A DNA stretch of 64,000 nucleotides, from positions 36,512,784 to 36,576,783 of the forward strand of contig NC_092640.1 in assembly GCF_039555335.1 (NCBI RefSeq), in the 5' to 3' direction. The notes below the pieces were generated by a model. It was not told the origin of the DNA, searched no databases, and was given only the letters and a program-made list of their open reading frames with translations. Positions 1-10,980 of this stretch are shown one piece after another. The stretch comes from Amphiura filiformis (taxonomy: Eukaryota; Echinodermata; Ophiuroidea; Amphilepidida; Amphiuridae). The position numbers and the translations under genes are program-made. How positions within the stretch are numbered: the first letter of the stretch is position 1; each line of letters starts with the position of its first letter.

Positions 1-93
1 GAGATGACTACCATGCAGTGCTAAATACTTTGGCCGGGTGTAGTGACTAGTAGGTGTGGGTTGTGACGGGTAACCCTATGTTATTCCACCAAT

Positions 94-885
94 ATGAGGG
101 TCGGAATTGTCGTGAGTACCATCACCACAGTTTTGTGGTTGATGACTTGTTATCGTGATTCAAAACCCATCCCTTTTGCTGCACAACAAAATGAATCAGT
201 GCAAATGAAACATGTCTATGTACTGAACCAATGTAATATAAAGAACGCATACGGTCCAACTATGGAGATAATAGATTTATCAGCTTTTGTATTCATTATT
301 GACTTCTATGACTATATCAACATTACCATATCTCAATTCCAAACAAATACATACTTGTGTAAACTTGAACATGTTTATGAAAGCTTTGTATGGTACCATG
401 ACATCCCAAGTAAGATCATGTTTATATTTAGATTCTTCCCAGTAAATCTGAAATTACTGCTTGGTAAAAACAAAAACCAAACAAGTGGTAAAGGGAAGAT
501 GAAAATTCTGATGTATCTATGTTTATTATATATCATGCAGGCCGGGGATACTGAGCTAAATCCAGGGCCAGAGTTCCCATGTAAGATCTGCCAAAATGAA
601 TGTGACTGGAGTAGGTATGCAGTCCAATGTGATTCATGTGATCACTGGTATCATGCAGAGTGTATGAACATGGATACAATTGTTTACCATGCCTTGGAGG
701 ATAGCAATATAACATGGATATGTTGTGACTGTGGTATGCCGAATTTTGCTAGCTCGCTTTTTAGTTCAAGCGCTCAACCATCTTGTCAAACAGCTTCAGT
801 TCACTGGCATCACTTAGTACTGAAGATGAAACTGGCTTATTATCACCAGTCGCAGCATCATCCCCAATACAAAAATCTTATGTAG
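94..885 (+). pseudogene. 5' part of the retrotransposon ORF: leader, 2A-like peptide and PHD finger
   Basis: Residues 1-135 form a leader without a recognised domain. Residues 136-159 are a hydrophobic stretch ending in the 2A-like motif (541-570). Residues about 161-210 are a PHD-type zinc finger with the series C-x2-C, C-x2-C, H-x2-C and C-x2-C (CKIC, CDSC, HWYHAEC, CCDC). After about position 780 the frame looks wrong: a Ser/Thr-rich continuation is open in the next frame (about 790-930), so the residues up to the stop at 883-885 are probably not native. In related elements this region is fused to endonuclease-RT. PHD fingers bind histone tails, so a role in chromatin targeting is plausible, but that is inference. 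Confidence 0.8.
541..570 (+). other. 2A-like ribosome-skipping motif in a retrotransposon
   Basis: The ten codons read A-G-D-T-E-L-N-P-G-P, which matches the conserved D-x-E-x-N-P-G-P signature of 2A peptides. It is preceded by a hydrophobic helix-like stretch (LMYLCLLYIMQ), as in functional 2As. 2A peptides make the ribosome skip the Gly-Pro bond, releasing the upstream product and continuing with Pro as the first residue of the next. Here the PHD finger starts two residues after that Pro. 2A-like sequences are known in APE-type non-LTR retrotransposons of trypanosomes and several marine invertebrates. Skipping activity of this copy is inferred. Confidence 0.88.
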
Positions 886-897
886 AAACGCATACAG

Positions 898-1600
898 GTG
901 AAAGAAGGGAAAAATGGTCTCAAAACCAAAAATAAGAACATCCGCAAAACTAGCCAAGTGAAGGTTATGGTACTGAATTTCCAGAGTGTCAATAACAAAA
1001 TTGCTGAACTCGCCATCTGTCTTGACAACCACAAACCAGACGTGCTTATCGGTACTGAATCGTGGCTGTCGCCTGGGGTCAGCAACAGTGAGATATTTCC
1101 TCCCGACTATTCAGTCATCAGGAAGGATAGACCACCAAACGAGAAAGGCCAAAGCCATGGTGGTATCTTCATTGCTGTAAAAAATGACCTCATTGTGTCA
1201 CATCGCGACTGACCTTGACACAGAATGTGAGATCCTTTGGATCCAGCTTGAGTTAGTGAATACAAAAAACATCCTGATCGGAGCCTTTTATAGGCCACCC
1301 GATTCTGGGCCTGATGTTTTAGATCTGTTACAGCAATCTTTGTCCAAAATTGACCTTTCTAAAGGTCCTCAAATTTGGCTGGCAGGTGACTTTAACCTTT
1401 CCCACATTGACTGGGACAGCCAGTCCACTTTATCCAAATGCCCAAAACCAGGGCTGTGTCGACAGCTCATAGAAATCTCCAATGATTTCGGATTTGAACA
1501 GATGGTGAAATACCCTACCAGAGGGGACAACATTTTAGATTTACTTTTCACAACTAACCCATCTCTTGTTGTGAAAAGCATCACAGTGCTGCCGGAATGA
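898..1600 (+). pseudogene. APE-type endonuclease domain of the 2A retrotransposon (frameshifted)
   Basis: Two overlapping frames carry the domain: 898-1212 (NFQSVNNKIAEL, PDVLIGTESWL, SHGGIFIAVK) and 1184-1600 (ILIGAFYRPPDS, WLAGDFNLSHIDW, NILDLLFTT). These are the usual endonuclease blocks of APE-type non-LTR elements, including the catalytic Asn and Glu (N-x-Q-S and T-E-S-W-L) and the GDFN block. The frame shift near 1205 and a second near 1600 break it. The expected SDH block lies at the junction with the RT frame (MSDHDGIPL at 1597). Confidence 0.85.
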
Positions 1601-3740
1601 GCGATCATGATGGGATTCCTCTGATCAATATTGACACCAAACCAAAAATCAACAAATCTAAACCTAGAAAGGTTTTTCAATTTTTTAAGGCAGACTGGTC
1701 AAACATCAAACAGGATTTGACTGAAATCAGTTCTGACTTTTCAGATATCATACCCGATCTTGTGTCAGCTGATGAGCTCTGGGTGGATTTTAAGAACAGA
1801 ATTCAAGAGACCATGGAAAAGAATATTCCATCACGTGTTGTTTCAAGTGGTAAAAAAATACCCTGGGTTGACTATGAAGTCAAACGTGCCCTGAGACATA
1901 AACAGAATGCCTATAATAAAGCAAGGGCAACTGATTCTTCTGAGCACTGGGAGATATTTAAATCTCTTAGAAAACATGTCAATCGTCTCACCAGAAGTAA
2001 ATACAGGAGATACATCAGAGATGTTTGCGCTGAATCCAACAAAAAATTCTGGTCTCTGATAAAAAGTTTGAAAAATGATAGTTTTGGCATTCCTACTTTA
2101 AAATCCGTAGTAGGCTGTAACATCACTGAAAACAAAGAGAAAGCTGAAGTGATGAATGATCAATTCCAGTCAGTATTCACACAGGAGAATATGAACAATG
2201 TACCTAGCATCACCTCAACTCAATTCCCTCCCATGCCTGACATTGACATTAGTACCGACGGTGTGACAAAGCTTTTGCTTGACCTTGACATGACCAAAGC
2301 GACTGGACCGGACGAAATACCTGCGCGTATCTTGAAGATGGGAGCGGCGGAAATCGCACCAGCACTCACAACCATCTTCAGACGCTCTCTTGAAACAGGC
2401 ATTCTGCCTGATGATTGGAGATGTGCGAATATATCTCCAATCTTCAAGAAAGGGGACCGCACGACACCTGCAAACTATAGACCGGTTTCCCTTACGTCTA
2501 TAAGCTGCAAGGTTATGGAACATGTTATTTTTTCAAGTATCATGCGCCATCTTAACCAATTTAATATCTTGACCGACCAGCAACACGGCTTTCGCCAAAA
2601 TAGATCGCGAGAGTCCCAGCTTATACTGACAATACACGACTTTGCCCTGTCCCTCGACAGTAAGCAACAGACTGATGTTATCATCATGGACTTTAGCAAA
2701 GCCTTTGATGTTGTACCACACAATAGGCTTATGCTGAAGCTTGACCACTATACGCGGACCTATCCACGCTTGGATCTCCGACTTCCTAATGCGAAGAAAG
2801 CAGAGGGTTGTCATTGGGGTGAGAACTCGGACTGGGTACATGTCCAATCAGGCGTATCAGGGCACTGTACTTGGTCCTTTACTTTTCCTTTTATACATAA
2901 ATGACCTACCAGACAACATCACCTCCACGTTCGACTATTCGCGACGACTGTGTTATTTACCGACTATTACGAACGACTTTGACGCTGATTTAACTCCAGA
3001 CAGACCTTGACCGGTTGTCCGAGTGGGAGGAAAAATGGCAAATGAAATTCAATCCAGATAAATGTTTTGTACTCAAAATGACTCATTCTCACAATCCTAA
3101 GACCCACACATACTCACTTGCAAATACTATCCTCCAGGAAACAAATTCTCACACATACCTTGGCGCCGAGATCGCCAACGACTTAAAATGGAACAAACAC
3201 ATCAATAACATTGCAGCAAAGGGAAATAGGGCTCTGGGTTTTGTCAAAAGAAATTTACGCTCATGTACAGAGGACATCAAACAACTAGCATACCAGTCTC
3301 TAGTTAGACCATCCCTGGAGTACAGCTCATCAGTATGGGACCCTTATACTGCTGAAAAAATCTACCAACTAGAAGCAGTACAGAGAAGGGCCATACGTTT
3401 CGTCAAGAATAACTATGACAAGAGAGCTAGCGTAACTGAAATGTTAAAGAACTCAAACTGGTCGTCACTACAGCAAAGGCGCAAGATAGCAAGACTGTCA
3501 ACTTTCCAGAAAGCATACCAGGGTTACCTGTCCATCCCTATCCGAACACTGCTACGCCCGGTCACACGTACAACGCGTCGCTCACACAGCAAAGCTTTTA
3601 TTGAAGTACAGACAACCAAAGACTGTTACAAGCATTCTTTTCTGCCTAGAACTCTGAAGGAGTGGAACAGTTTACCAGAGGAGATAGTTAACATAGAAGA
3701 CCCTAAACAATTCAAGACGCAAGTCATTAATTACCAGTAG
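1597..3740 (+). pseudogene. Reverse transcriptase and C-terminal region of the 2A retrotransposon (frameshifted)
   Basis: Frame 1597-2904 carries the linker and RT fingers/palm: ATGPDEIPARIL, SPIFKKGDR, YRPVSLTSISCKVME, the QQHGFR block, and motif A (IIMDFSKAFD). Frame 2741-3010 continues with QGTVLGPLLFLLYINDL (motif B). Frame 3015-3740 carries the thumb (SEWEEKWQMKFNPDKC, LGAEI, YSSSVWDPY) and the end-of-ORF block typical of CR1/L2-like elements (EWNSLPEEIV). The catalytic FADD box near 2938-2950 is disrupted by a missing base. The ORF ends at 3740, about 60 bases before the AAG tail. Confidence 0.88.
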
Positions 3741-3803
3741 CTCAACATTTATGCGCACACCACAACCCGGTTCGTCTTCCCCACCAGGGGTGTTGAACTG
3801 TAC

Positions 3804-3827
3804 AAAAAGAAGAAGAAGAAGAAGAAG
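3804..3827 (+). repeat. (AAG)n 3' tail of the retrotransposon
   Basis: A short AAG run follows the 3' untranslated region of the retrotransposon directly. CR1/L2-type elements end in short microsatellite-like repeats used in target-primed reverse transcription, so this probably marks the insertion boundary. Confidence 0.7.
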
Positions 3828-3828
3828 T

Positions 3829-4028
3829 TGTGGAGTTACAGTCAAAAATGAGGGAAAACCAATATTTGATCAATAAATCAATAACTACTTGCCTTGAGTT
3901 GCTGAATTTTCAATGCAGTAGTTGTAGTCCTTGCCCCTATAATGTAGGCCTACATCTTACTTATCACCAATGCGCTATAATTTTTGAGAAATATGCAAAA
4001 ATAGGCCAGGGGTGTAGTACCCCCTTAA
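3829..4028. mobile_element. Half of a TTAA-flanked MITE (same family as 33398-33760)
   Basis: The right half matches the complete copy at 33398-33760: a CCTTGCCCCTATAA segment, a TTTTTGAGAAA(A/T)ATGCAAAA segment, and the terminus GGTGTAGTACCCCC followed by TTAA. The left half is absent; the retrotransposon tail sits at the break, so the retrotransposon probably inserted into this MITE. Confidence 0.65.
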
Positions 4029-4258
4029 TGATATCATGCAGAAAAAAAAGGACATTTTATCTCAAAAGCCATGCTCTGTGGCGGATTAGGACAACTTCCA
4101 ATTTTGAAATGTGAGTGGTGAATTTTTTGCCCTTATTTTTTGCACCACGAAATAGTGAAAAAAGTCAACAGTCATCGATATATGCCGACAAAAGTTTTGA
4201 AATCTACAGATGGCCATGTGTTTTGAACTCGCCACCCTTAGCGTTACATCACAAGTAT
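4029..4258. other. No gene seen
   Basis: AT-rich sequence with short chance ORFs on both strands and no domain, splice-site pair or repeat match that I could support. Confidence 0.4.
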
Positions 4259-4260
4259 TA

Positions 4261-4375
4261 CCGTACTGACGCGAGTATAGTCCCACCTTCGAGTAAAGTC
4301 CCACCCCAAATTTTCAAAAATTTCAGCAATTAGAAAAAAAAATAATAAAATTCTAGGATCATTCATGGTTGACCT

Positions 4376-4406
<31 letters not shown>

Positions 4407-4716
4407 CAAGATGTTTTGTATTTTTAATATGAAAATTGATAATTTGTATTCATGTCATACTCTATTAATGATTTCAAAATGCATTCAAATTCAATGCATT
4501 TTGAAATCATTAATAGAAATTTTTTTTTATTTTTTAGGTCAACCATGAATGATCCTAGCATTTAGTTAGGTCTAGGTCCTGGGACACTCCAAAGCCGAAA
4601 AAATAAATACTGGTAACTTAAACTTTTTTTTTTTTAAATTCGAGTATAGTCCCACCCCCCAATTTTGAAAAATGTTCACCCAAAAACGGGGTGGGACTAT
4701 ACTCGCGTCAGTACGG
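4261..4716. mobile_element. 456-bp MITE with TA target duplication and nested hairpin
   Basis: The termini are near-perfect inverted repeats of about 27 bp beginning CCGTACTGACGCGAGTATAG, flanked by TA on both sides (4259-4260 and 4717-4718), as in Tc1/mariner-type insertions. A second copy of the CGAGTATAGTCCCACC segment occurs inside. A nested inverted repeat lies within (4352-4380 against 4530-4559), with a 28-base poly-A run at 4376-4403 and a central hairpin with 25-bp arms (4461-4485 and 4493-4517). No transposase is encoded. Confidence 0.85.
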
Positions 4717-4718
4717 TA

Positions 4719-5560
4719 TTAATTTTTACACCAATCAAGTTTCAAATTAGAATATCTCCACAACTATCAACCCTAAACTAGCAAAAGTATACATTTTTGG
4801 AAAACTGAAGGCAAAAGCAATTTAAATATACATTTCAACTCAATGTACAGGGTGACCTTGAAGTTATACAGTATAATAAATATATAATAAATCCAAATAA
4901 AAAATGGGTCACTTAATGCATTGCTTATTACTAACTTGCAGTTATAAACTGAAAGTAAACAACATTGATTTGGTTAGAGGTTAGGGTGAGCCTACTGACT
5001 TTGGAAGAAAAAAAAAATCACAGCTGTTTGGTAATCTCGGAATACAGTGATGGTGTCCCAAAATATGTTCAATTTTTTTTACAATTCAACATATTTTGAA
5101 CTGAAACATTTTACCCCTTGGAACCCATACAGAAAAAGTAAGTCCATATTTAGATTCCTCATCAAATTTCCTCTCAGAAAATGTAAACTTTGACTACATG
5201 ATAAGTAATTAAAAATTTACAGCAACTTTTAGATTTTCAAGACATCCGCATTGCTTACTACAGTGTTTAATATGAAAACGGGTAGTTTTGTACATAAGTT
5301 TGCATTTAGACTAAACCAATCATATAGAGTTCGAAATGATTAAAAACAATTAGCAGAATTAATATTAATAATCTTTCAAAAGAGCTCTTAACTATGTCTG
5401 TAGCCCATATGGATGCAAAGATATGATCAGTTGATTCAAAGCACACACACAAAATCTTTATTTCCCATTGACTTTGCACATACCGCCACCGCCTCAACCA
5501 CCACCACCTCAACAACCACCTCGGCCGCTCTGAACTCAAACAACTGTAACTCAACTATCT
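4719..5560. other. No gene seen; short (CCACCA)-rich tract
   Basis: AT-rich intergenic sequence. A CCACC/CAACCACC-rich tract lies at about 5484-5525. No supported coding exon. Confidence 0.4.
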
Positions 5561-5562
5561 TA

Positions 5563-5812
5563 TAGTAAGAATTCCAATTGAATGAACGCAGCTTTCAACA
5601 GCTGTACTCGACCCAACCGCGATTGTATATCGCGTATTTCAAACTACAACGCGAACGCACGACCTTGGATACAATGCTAACCAATCACGAGTGCATTGGC
5701 ATGGTTCCGCGTTACTCACGCACAGTCGCACACGCTGGCGTACATCGCACAGTGTACGCAAATGTTCGTCACGCTATTAAAAGCTGCGTTCATTCAATTG
5801 GAATTCCCACTA
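5563..5812. mobile_element. 250-bp MITE with 41-bp inverted termini
   Basis: The outer 41 bp are inverted repeats with few mismatches (TAGT(AA/GG)GAATTCCAATTG...), flanked by TA at 5561-5562 and 5813-5814. The interior is GC-rich relative to its surroundings (many CGCAC and GCGTAC words). Open reading on the plus strand across it has no recognisable domain. Confidence 0.82.
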
Positions 5813-5814
5813 TA

Positions 5815-7244
5815 GCTCAGAGTGAGCTGATAAACAATTCTCCTATGGAGGTCTGTTAGGGCACTCATTTAGCCACAAAATGACACCAAGCACACTACAA
5901 TACCTTTTGTTTTAGCAGAGATATAACAATTTGAACGAGTCTCGATTTGGAAAAGTGTAACAAAACCACCACCATTTTTGGGTGGCGAGTTCGAAACGCA
6001 TTGGGGCATGGCCAGCTAGAAAGCCTTTTATTTGATAGGTATCGGTACCAAATTTATTTTGCCAAGTATTGCAGGGACGCCTGGAATGGCGCTTGAAGTA
6101 GGCCGAAATCACACGTTATCCTATGGGACGCTGATTTAGTGTTGCGCTCCGCAATGCAAAACAATGTTCATGTGTTATACCGTCATGCCTTCCGAATTCT
6201 GCAGCTTTGCAATGTTTACATTATACATTCGACGGACACTGTGCGTGAAATTGGAACCATGCTAAGGTTAAACTTCACATGTAATAATACACAAATTTAA
6301 CACTACCTGTATCTGTAGAGTTAACACTTTAATTCAACGACATAAAGGCACATTTCTCCGTTAAAATGATATTTTTATCACGCCCATTCCCTTCGACAAA
6401 ATCTTCGCAATCATTAGACTTGAGTTTCTAAATCACATTTATTCAATAATGTATTATATTAACGTAAATTTGAAATAAATTTCATGTTTTTGCAATTTTA
6501 GGAACTTTTGTTTACATTTGATATTATTTTCAGCATATTTACATCTATTGTATTTATAAAATTAAAGAGAACATTATTATTTTTAATGAAAAAAATTATT
6601 TTTTAGTAGAAACACAACACATGTAGCGCCATCTAGCGATGATGTTCACTATTTACATTTTTCACCGGGTGGTGGACCACACAAAAGTTAGTGAAATCCT
6701 CAAAAGTTATGTAAACATTAAACTCACGATTTTGTTTATGCTGGCAGCCTCGTGAAAAACAGAAATATATTATCGGTATGTCAAAAGGTAGTTAGATCAT
6801 GAGATGCTTGGGGTGAAATGCAAAGAAAAAGAGAGAGAGAGAAGAAAAAAACTTTAAAGAATTCTAGCAGTTCAGGTTTCATTCCCGGATTTCATTACCG
6901 TAGGCCTAAACAAAATGTGAGTGACTTCCAAAAATCATTTCTACGTGTTCTGGGCCCAAGCCACTGGATTGTTAACACAAAACAATGAAACACAATAAAA
7001 AACAAAACAAAAAAAACAAAAAACCAATATAAAAAACACAAAACTAAATAATCCAAAAGTCACAAAATTTCGAGAAATAACACGAAATCTCATAAAGTAG
7101 CTTATTATTACCCAAAATTTTAGGAAATATTCTAAAATAACGCAAAGTGTCTTCAAAAAAAAGGTGGAAATGAAAAATTTCAGAAAATAGTTTAAAAAAA
7201 CCACAAAATATAATAAATAAATTAATGACAAATAACTCGTTTTT
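5815..7244. other. No gene seen
   Basis: AT-rich intergenic sequence with a short GA microsatellite near 6830-6843 and A-rich tracts at 6980-7240. A minus-strand ORF over 6941-7231 is a low-complexity Phe/Leu reading of A-rich DNA and is not supported as a gene. Confidence 0.4.
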
Positions 7245-7246
7245 TA

Positions 7247-8166
7247 CACTCTTAGAAAAAAAATTGCGGCCATTTTATAGAACCTTTTTTGTCAAGTTCC
7301 GTAGGCCCCTACAGCACCTTAAACAATGTTTGAGTTAGGCCTATATAAAGAAGAACATTCTATAAAGAACCTTAAATTTAAATAGGCCTATTCTATTTCA
7401 TTAAAGCAATATTATAACATTATCATACAAAATAGATTAGCAATTCTTTGACATAAAATGTTAGTTTTTACTGTCAGATATATCCCCTTTTATTTTTTTT
7501 TTTTTTTAACTACGGCAAAGCAAAGAAAATTGGAATTTACTACCAGCGCGTATGTCGCCAATACGTACCACTCCTTCGGTCATGTTATGGTACGACCCTT
7601 TGTTGTGTAGATCACCGTCCCACACGCCGTGTACGTAGTGTGTGTTATGAACATCGGGTGTGCGTTCGACTAATAATTCCATCGTAATAATAAGACGCCG
7701 GTTCCGGCGCTTTATTCAAAATCTCGGATTTTGACAAAACTACAGCACCTAGAGTCTTGATTTTTGCAGGGTATATTGGTTTAATAAAGTACAATATAAT
7801 CGTGTAAAAAATGAATTTTAAAAAATCAGTGAGGGCGTCCTCAACAGCAAATGTTATAATATGGCTTTAATACGGAAACTCATCAAGTAAATAAGAAAAA
7901 TGAAAAGGAGTAAACTTTTTTTTTTTTTTTTTTTTTTCTATAAAAATCATTGTCATTTCGGTTTTACAAAGAACCCCATTGGTCATGCTGGTGCGCGTGC
8001 ATACATTATTATTTTATTTTATTTACTTTGTGATGACGGAAAGTCCCTCCTTTTAAATATTTAAGGTTCTTTATAGAAGGTTCTTTATAGAACCTTTCAA
8101 CCTTATCATTGGTGCTGTAATCGGGACTAAAAAGGTTCTAAATTGCATTCTTTTCTTCTAAGAGTG
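7247..8166. mobile_element. 920-bp inverted-repeat DNA transposon relic
   Basis: The ends are inverted repeats (CACTCTTAGAA at the left, TTCTAAGAGTG at the right) flanked by TA at 7245-7246 and 8167-8168. Subterminal AAGGTTCTTTATAGAACC words form additional small palindromes near 8065-8095. The middle carries a dispersed repeat also found at 13092-13536. No transposase ORF is present. Confidence 0.75.
7402..7868. repeat. Dispersed repeat, copy 1 (pair with 13092-13536)
   Basis: About 450 bp align in the same orientation with 13092-13536. Shared landmarks include GGAATTTA(C/A)TACCAGCGC, a CCGTGTACGTA segment, TTCAAAATCTCGGATTTT, GACAAAACTACAGCACCTA and AATCGTGTAAAAA. Here the repeat lies inside the 920-bp inverted-repeat element; at 13 kb the CACTCTTAG termini are missing. 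Confidence 0.8.
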
Positions 8167-8363
8167 TAGGCCTACTGTAGTTTGCTTTATCGATCCAGTG
8201 ACGGGCCTTTCATCGACACTGATACCGGGCACTGATATCAGCAGTAGATCTAGGCCTAGGCCTACTCCTTATTTTAGAAAAATACAGAACTAATTTTTTG
8301 AGATTCAAAAAATATTTTCCTGTTTTGCCAAATTTGGTAGGATTGCTGAGGTTGCGAAGGAAT

Positions 8364-8534
8364 TCATGTGTCGTCGGCAGTGTCCATCATAGACTTCTTT
8401 GATGCTGTCGTTGTTATCAACTCAAATAAGGTAGTTTTGGCAGACGGTGTCCACGTACATACAGAACGATTGGTTCCTGCATTGAGATCTATTCTCAGCT
8501 GATTGGTGCTTTCATTTTCCCATTGATGGATATC
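8364..8534 (-). CDS. Candidate terminal coding exon of an unidentified gene
   Basis: On the minus strand a strong acceptor (pyrimidine tract ending TCTATTTCCAG) is followed by 56 open codons and a TGA stop. The predicted piece begins DIHQWENEST and is hydrophilic and mixed in composition. It reads only in phase 0, so it does not continue the LIM gene upstream, which ends by itself at 12580. No family was recognised. The single exon is open by more than chance would usually give, but the evidence is weak. Confidence 0.3.
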   Translation of the reverse strand, partial: DIHQWENESTNQLRIDLNAGTNRSVCTWTPSAKTTLFELITTTASKKSMMDTADDT

Positions 8535-8894
8535 CTGGAAATAGATGACAGAGACAGCCATGTCGACAAAAGTAAAAAATCTAGAATATGAAGCAGAATT
8601 TGCTAAATTTGTCGTTCGCATTGTAGAAAGTGGTGAAATGTGTGTGCGAAGAACTGAGATAATCCATTCAAAATGCTGTGTATCCAGAATCAAACTTGTC
8701 AGCAGATATTGGTGCTTTGTTGAAAAATATCCTAGTGTAAAATGCAAAATGCAGGTTGCTCACAGTAGAAATTACAAATACAATGAAATACCATATAAGC
8801 ACACATGAACTAATGTTTATATTTCTACTCCTTAGAGAAGTAGATTTTAGCAGTTTTCTTAAGCAAAATTGGATATTTTAATGCGGGCAGCTCA

Positions 8895-9222
8895 TAATTT
8901 GTCTATGGTATTGCTAATTATGTTAAAAGTGTCTAATTTGTCTTCCCCTTATATCAAAACATAGTTAAATACATATTTGTAGTCATGTATCTACTAAAAA
9001 TATACTATTAAAAGCAAAATGACGTCATTATGGCGGCTATTTTGAATTTTTGGCGACTGAACTTGTACAGGGTACAGATAATCATCTCAAAAGTGTCAAA
9101 TTTGTGTTCCTCAACCCCAAAAACATATAAAAAGACACATTGAAGCTATGTAGGCCCCTATCTACTAAAATATGCCACAAACAAGCAAAAATATGTTATT
9201 TTGGCAGCCATTTTGAATTTTT
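8895..9222. repeat. Two diverged tandem units of about 170 bp
   Basis: The segments 8895-9052 and 9065-9222 share the order AAAAGTGTC(T/A)AATTTGT, TATCTACTAAAA, and GGC(G/A)GC(T/C)ATTTTGAATTTTTG. Both end with the same CATTTTGAATTTTTG-like motif. No coding content. Confidence 0.6.
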
Positions 9223-9643
9223 GAATAGTAGGGAGGTCAAACGTCATCGGAGGTCAAAAATTTTGACGGATTTGTGTTCTACGCTCAATTTGGCCATAGA
9301 AACAACTCGTTTTAAATCAGTTTTATAAAAAAGGTTCACATTCGCCCAACCCTAATATCATAGACGAGTTAATTTAAGTAATGGGTGCACCTAGACAAAA
9401 TTGGAAAACCAATGCTTTTGCTTGCTAGTGACTCTAAACACCTTCCTAAACTTTTAATATGAAGAGCTTTGTTGCAAAACCCTCACATACTTTTTGACTT
9501 TTTGAGAAAAACAGCTAAATTGTGCAAGTATTAGGCCTACTTGTTCGATTTGATTCAATTTGGGTTTGGATTAAGTTTTGATGAATAGAAACTAAAAGAA
9601 TAGGCTTGGTACAATTTGCAAGCCTTCCTATTTAGTTTATATT

Positions 9644-10145
9644 CCTCTGGTCATAAGGATTCAGAAAATGTATAGCCTAGTTTTACATTTATCTAGGATG
9701 TATCGTTCTTGAGTTATTACCAAAAAGGTCTAAGGTCAACCGTTGACCTGTGAAAGGTCAAAATTTTAAACTTGCTCCCGAATTGGATGAAAATGGTGTC
9801 AAAATCTTCGTTTTAATAAATGAATATTTAGGATGTTTCAATACCTAGATTTCGCATCAAGATAGGTCAATGACCATAGAAGCCCATTGACCTTGACATG
9901 TTTTGGTGCGTACATAACCGGTAGGTAATGAAACATCCTACATATTGCTATCTAGCATTATTTAAGATCATTTATTAATACGAAGATTTTGAAACCATGT
10001 TTATCAAAATCGGAGCAAGTTTAAAATTTGGACCCTTTAGAGGTCAACGGTTGATCTTTGAAATTTTTGGTAATAACTCAAGAACGGTAGGCCCTACGTC
10101 CTAGATAGGTAAAACTATACATTTCCTGAATCCTTATGACCAGAG
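9644..10145. repeat. 500-bp imperfect foldback (inverted repeat)
   Basis: The arms (about 9644-9860 and 9915-10145) are inverted copies starting CTCTGGTCATAAGGATTCAG and passing through TTCTTGAGTTATTACCAAAAA and TCAACCGTTGACCT. The loop is about 50 bp. A hAT-type MITE begins two bases beyond the right end. A similar foldback with related words (TAACTCAAGAA, AATCCTTATGA) lies at 20606-21316. Confidence 0.8.
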
Positions 10146-10146
10146 C

Positions 10147-10535
10147 CAGAGGATGATTTAAGCACTTCCCACCACATCACTGTGTTGACTTGCGGTTAGC
10201 ACAGCTGTGTGAGTGAACATGACACCACTGCTCGCACATTGCATTGACGGGCATGGTTAAATTTGAATTTGGACTGACATATTTACAATAAAAAAGAATT
10301 CAAAATGCTAGTCGATTTCACATTTTATGTTACCTACATACAGAAGGTGTGAATTATCCTTTATGCATACATCACTTTTGTTCTGAAATCGACCAAGTAA
10401 TAATGACACACGCACAATTCTTAAACAACATCTTTTGCACAGAATTCAATGGGATTTGAAAAGTAAAGTGGCAGTTGAAACTCTAGTGATAACACGTTTG
10501 CAGTGCATGATGGGGCTTCCTTAAATCATCCTCTG
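10147..10535. mobile_element. 389-bp hAT-type MITE, copy 1
   Basis: The inverted termini CAGAGGATGATTTAAG/CTTAAATCATCCTCTG are flanked by 7-8 bp direct repeats (CCAGAGC). CAG-initial termini and 8-bp duplications are hallmarks of hAT transposons. The whole element occurs again in opposite orientation at 53585-53972 with nearly the same length (388 bp). Confidence 0.9.
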
Positions 10536-10623
10536 GGCCAGAGCTCACCTTTGTTTCATAACCATTAAGGTAGGCCTATATAGGACATTTTTTGTTTTTG
10601 CTATAGCCCCGAATGAAATGTAT

Positions 10624-10855
10624 CATATAGGCTGTGAACTCTCAAGCATTGGCCGTGAGTCTCACGCATTGGGTCACTTTCTGACAGTCTCACGCCAAGG
10701 TAGTATAATCTCACACCTAGGTAGTAAATCTCACGCAAAATGCTGGAAAATGATTAAAATCTCACGTATCGTCCACCCCCTCGATTCTCGATGGGTCAAA
10801 ATGAACATTGCGGCTCTGTCTCACGCCAAGCAATTTCAAAAAGTTGACAGCCCTG
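10624..10855. mobile_element. 232-bp hAT-like MITE inside copy A
   Basis: The insert interrupts the left arm of the inverted-repeat element and is flanked by AATGTAT direct repeats (10617-10623 and 10856-10862). Its ends resemble each other (GGCTGTGAACT at the left, AGTTGACAGCC at the right). The interior repeats TCTCACGC-type words six or more times. The uninterrupted arm at 36 kb shows the empty site. Confidence 0.65.
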
Positions 10856-10980
10856 AATGTATTTAATTATGTTTGTACTCACTCAGGTAGCATTGTGTGT
10901 GAATCTTACATCCGAACTAATAGGCCTAAGTGCTATTCTTTTTTATGGGCATTTTTGTGTCTAAAATGGCCCGAAATAAT

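Larger units (their letters stand above)
1..3828 (+). mobile_element. CR1/L2-like non-LTR retrotransposon with 2A-like peptide, PHD finger, endonuclease and reverse transcriptase; dead copy
   Basis: The element codes in order for an N-terminal segment, a 2A-like motif, a Cys/His PHD-type finger, an APE-type endonuclease (GDFNLSHIDW) and a reverse transcriptase (FKKGDR, YRPVSLTS, MDFSKAFD, QGTVLGPLL). It ends in an (AAG)n tail at 3804-3827, as expected for a non-LTR 3' end. The coding sequence is broken by at least five frameshifts or stops (near 780, 883-885, about 930, 1205, 1600, 2735 and 2945). One of these removes a base from the codon just before the catalytic Asp-Asp pair of the FADD box, so this copy cannot be active. 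The 5' end is not defined because the window starts inside or just upstream of it. The CR1/L2-like assignment rests on domain order and motifs; the exact clade is uncertain. Confidence 0.93.

Noticed and set aside
5306-5859. ORFs on both strands around the 5.56-kb MITE
   Set aside because: They cross a CCACC tract or the MITE; no domain.
6640-6665. GCGCCATCTAG, resembling an insulator-type site
   Set aside because: A single short match with no further support.
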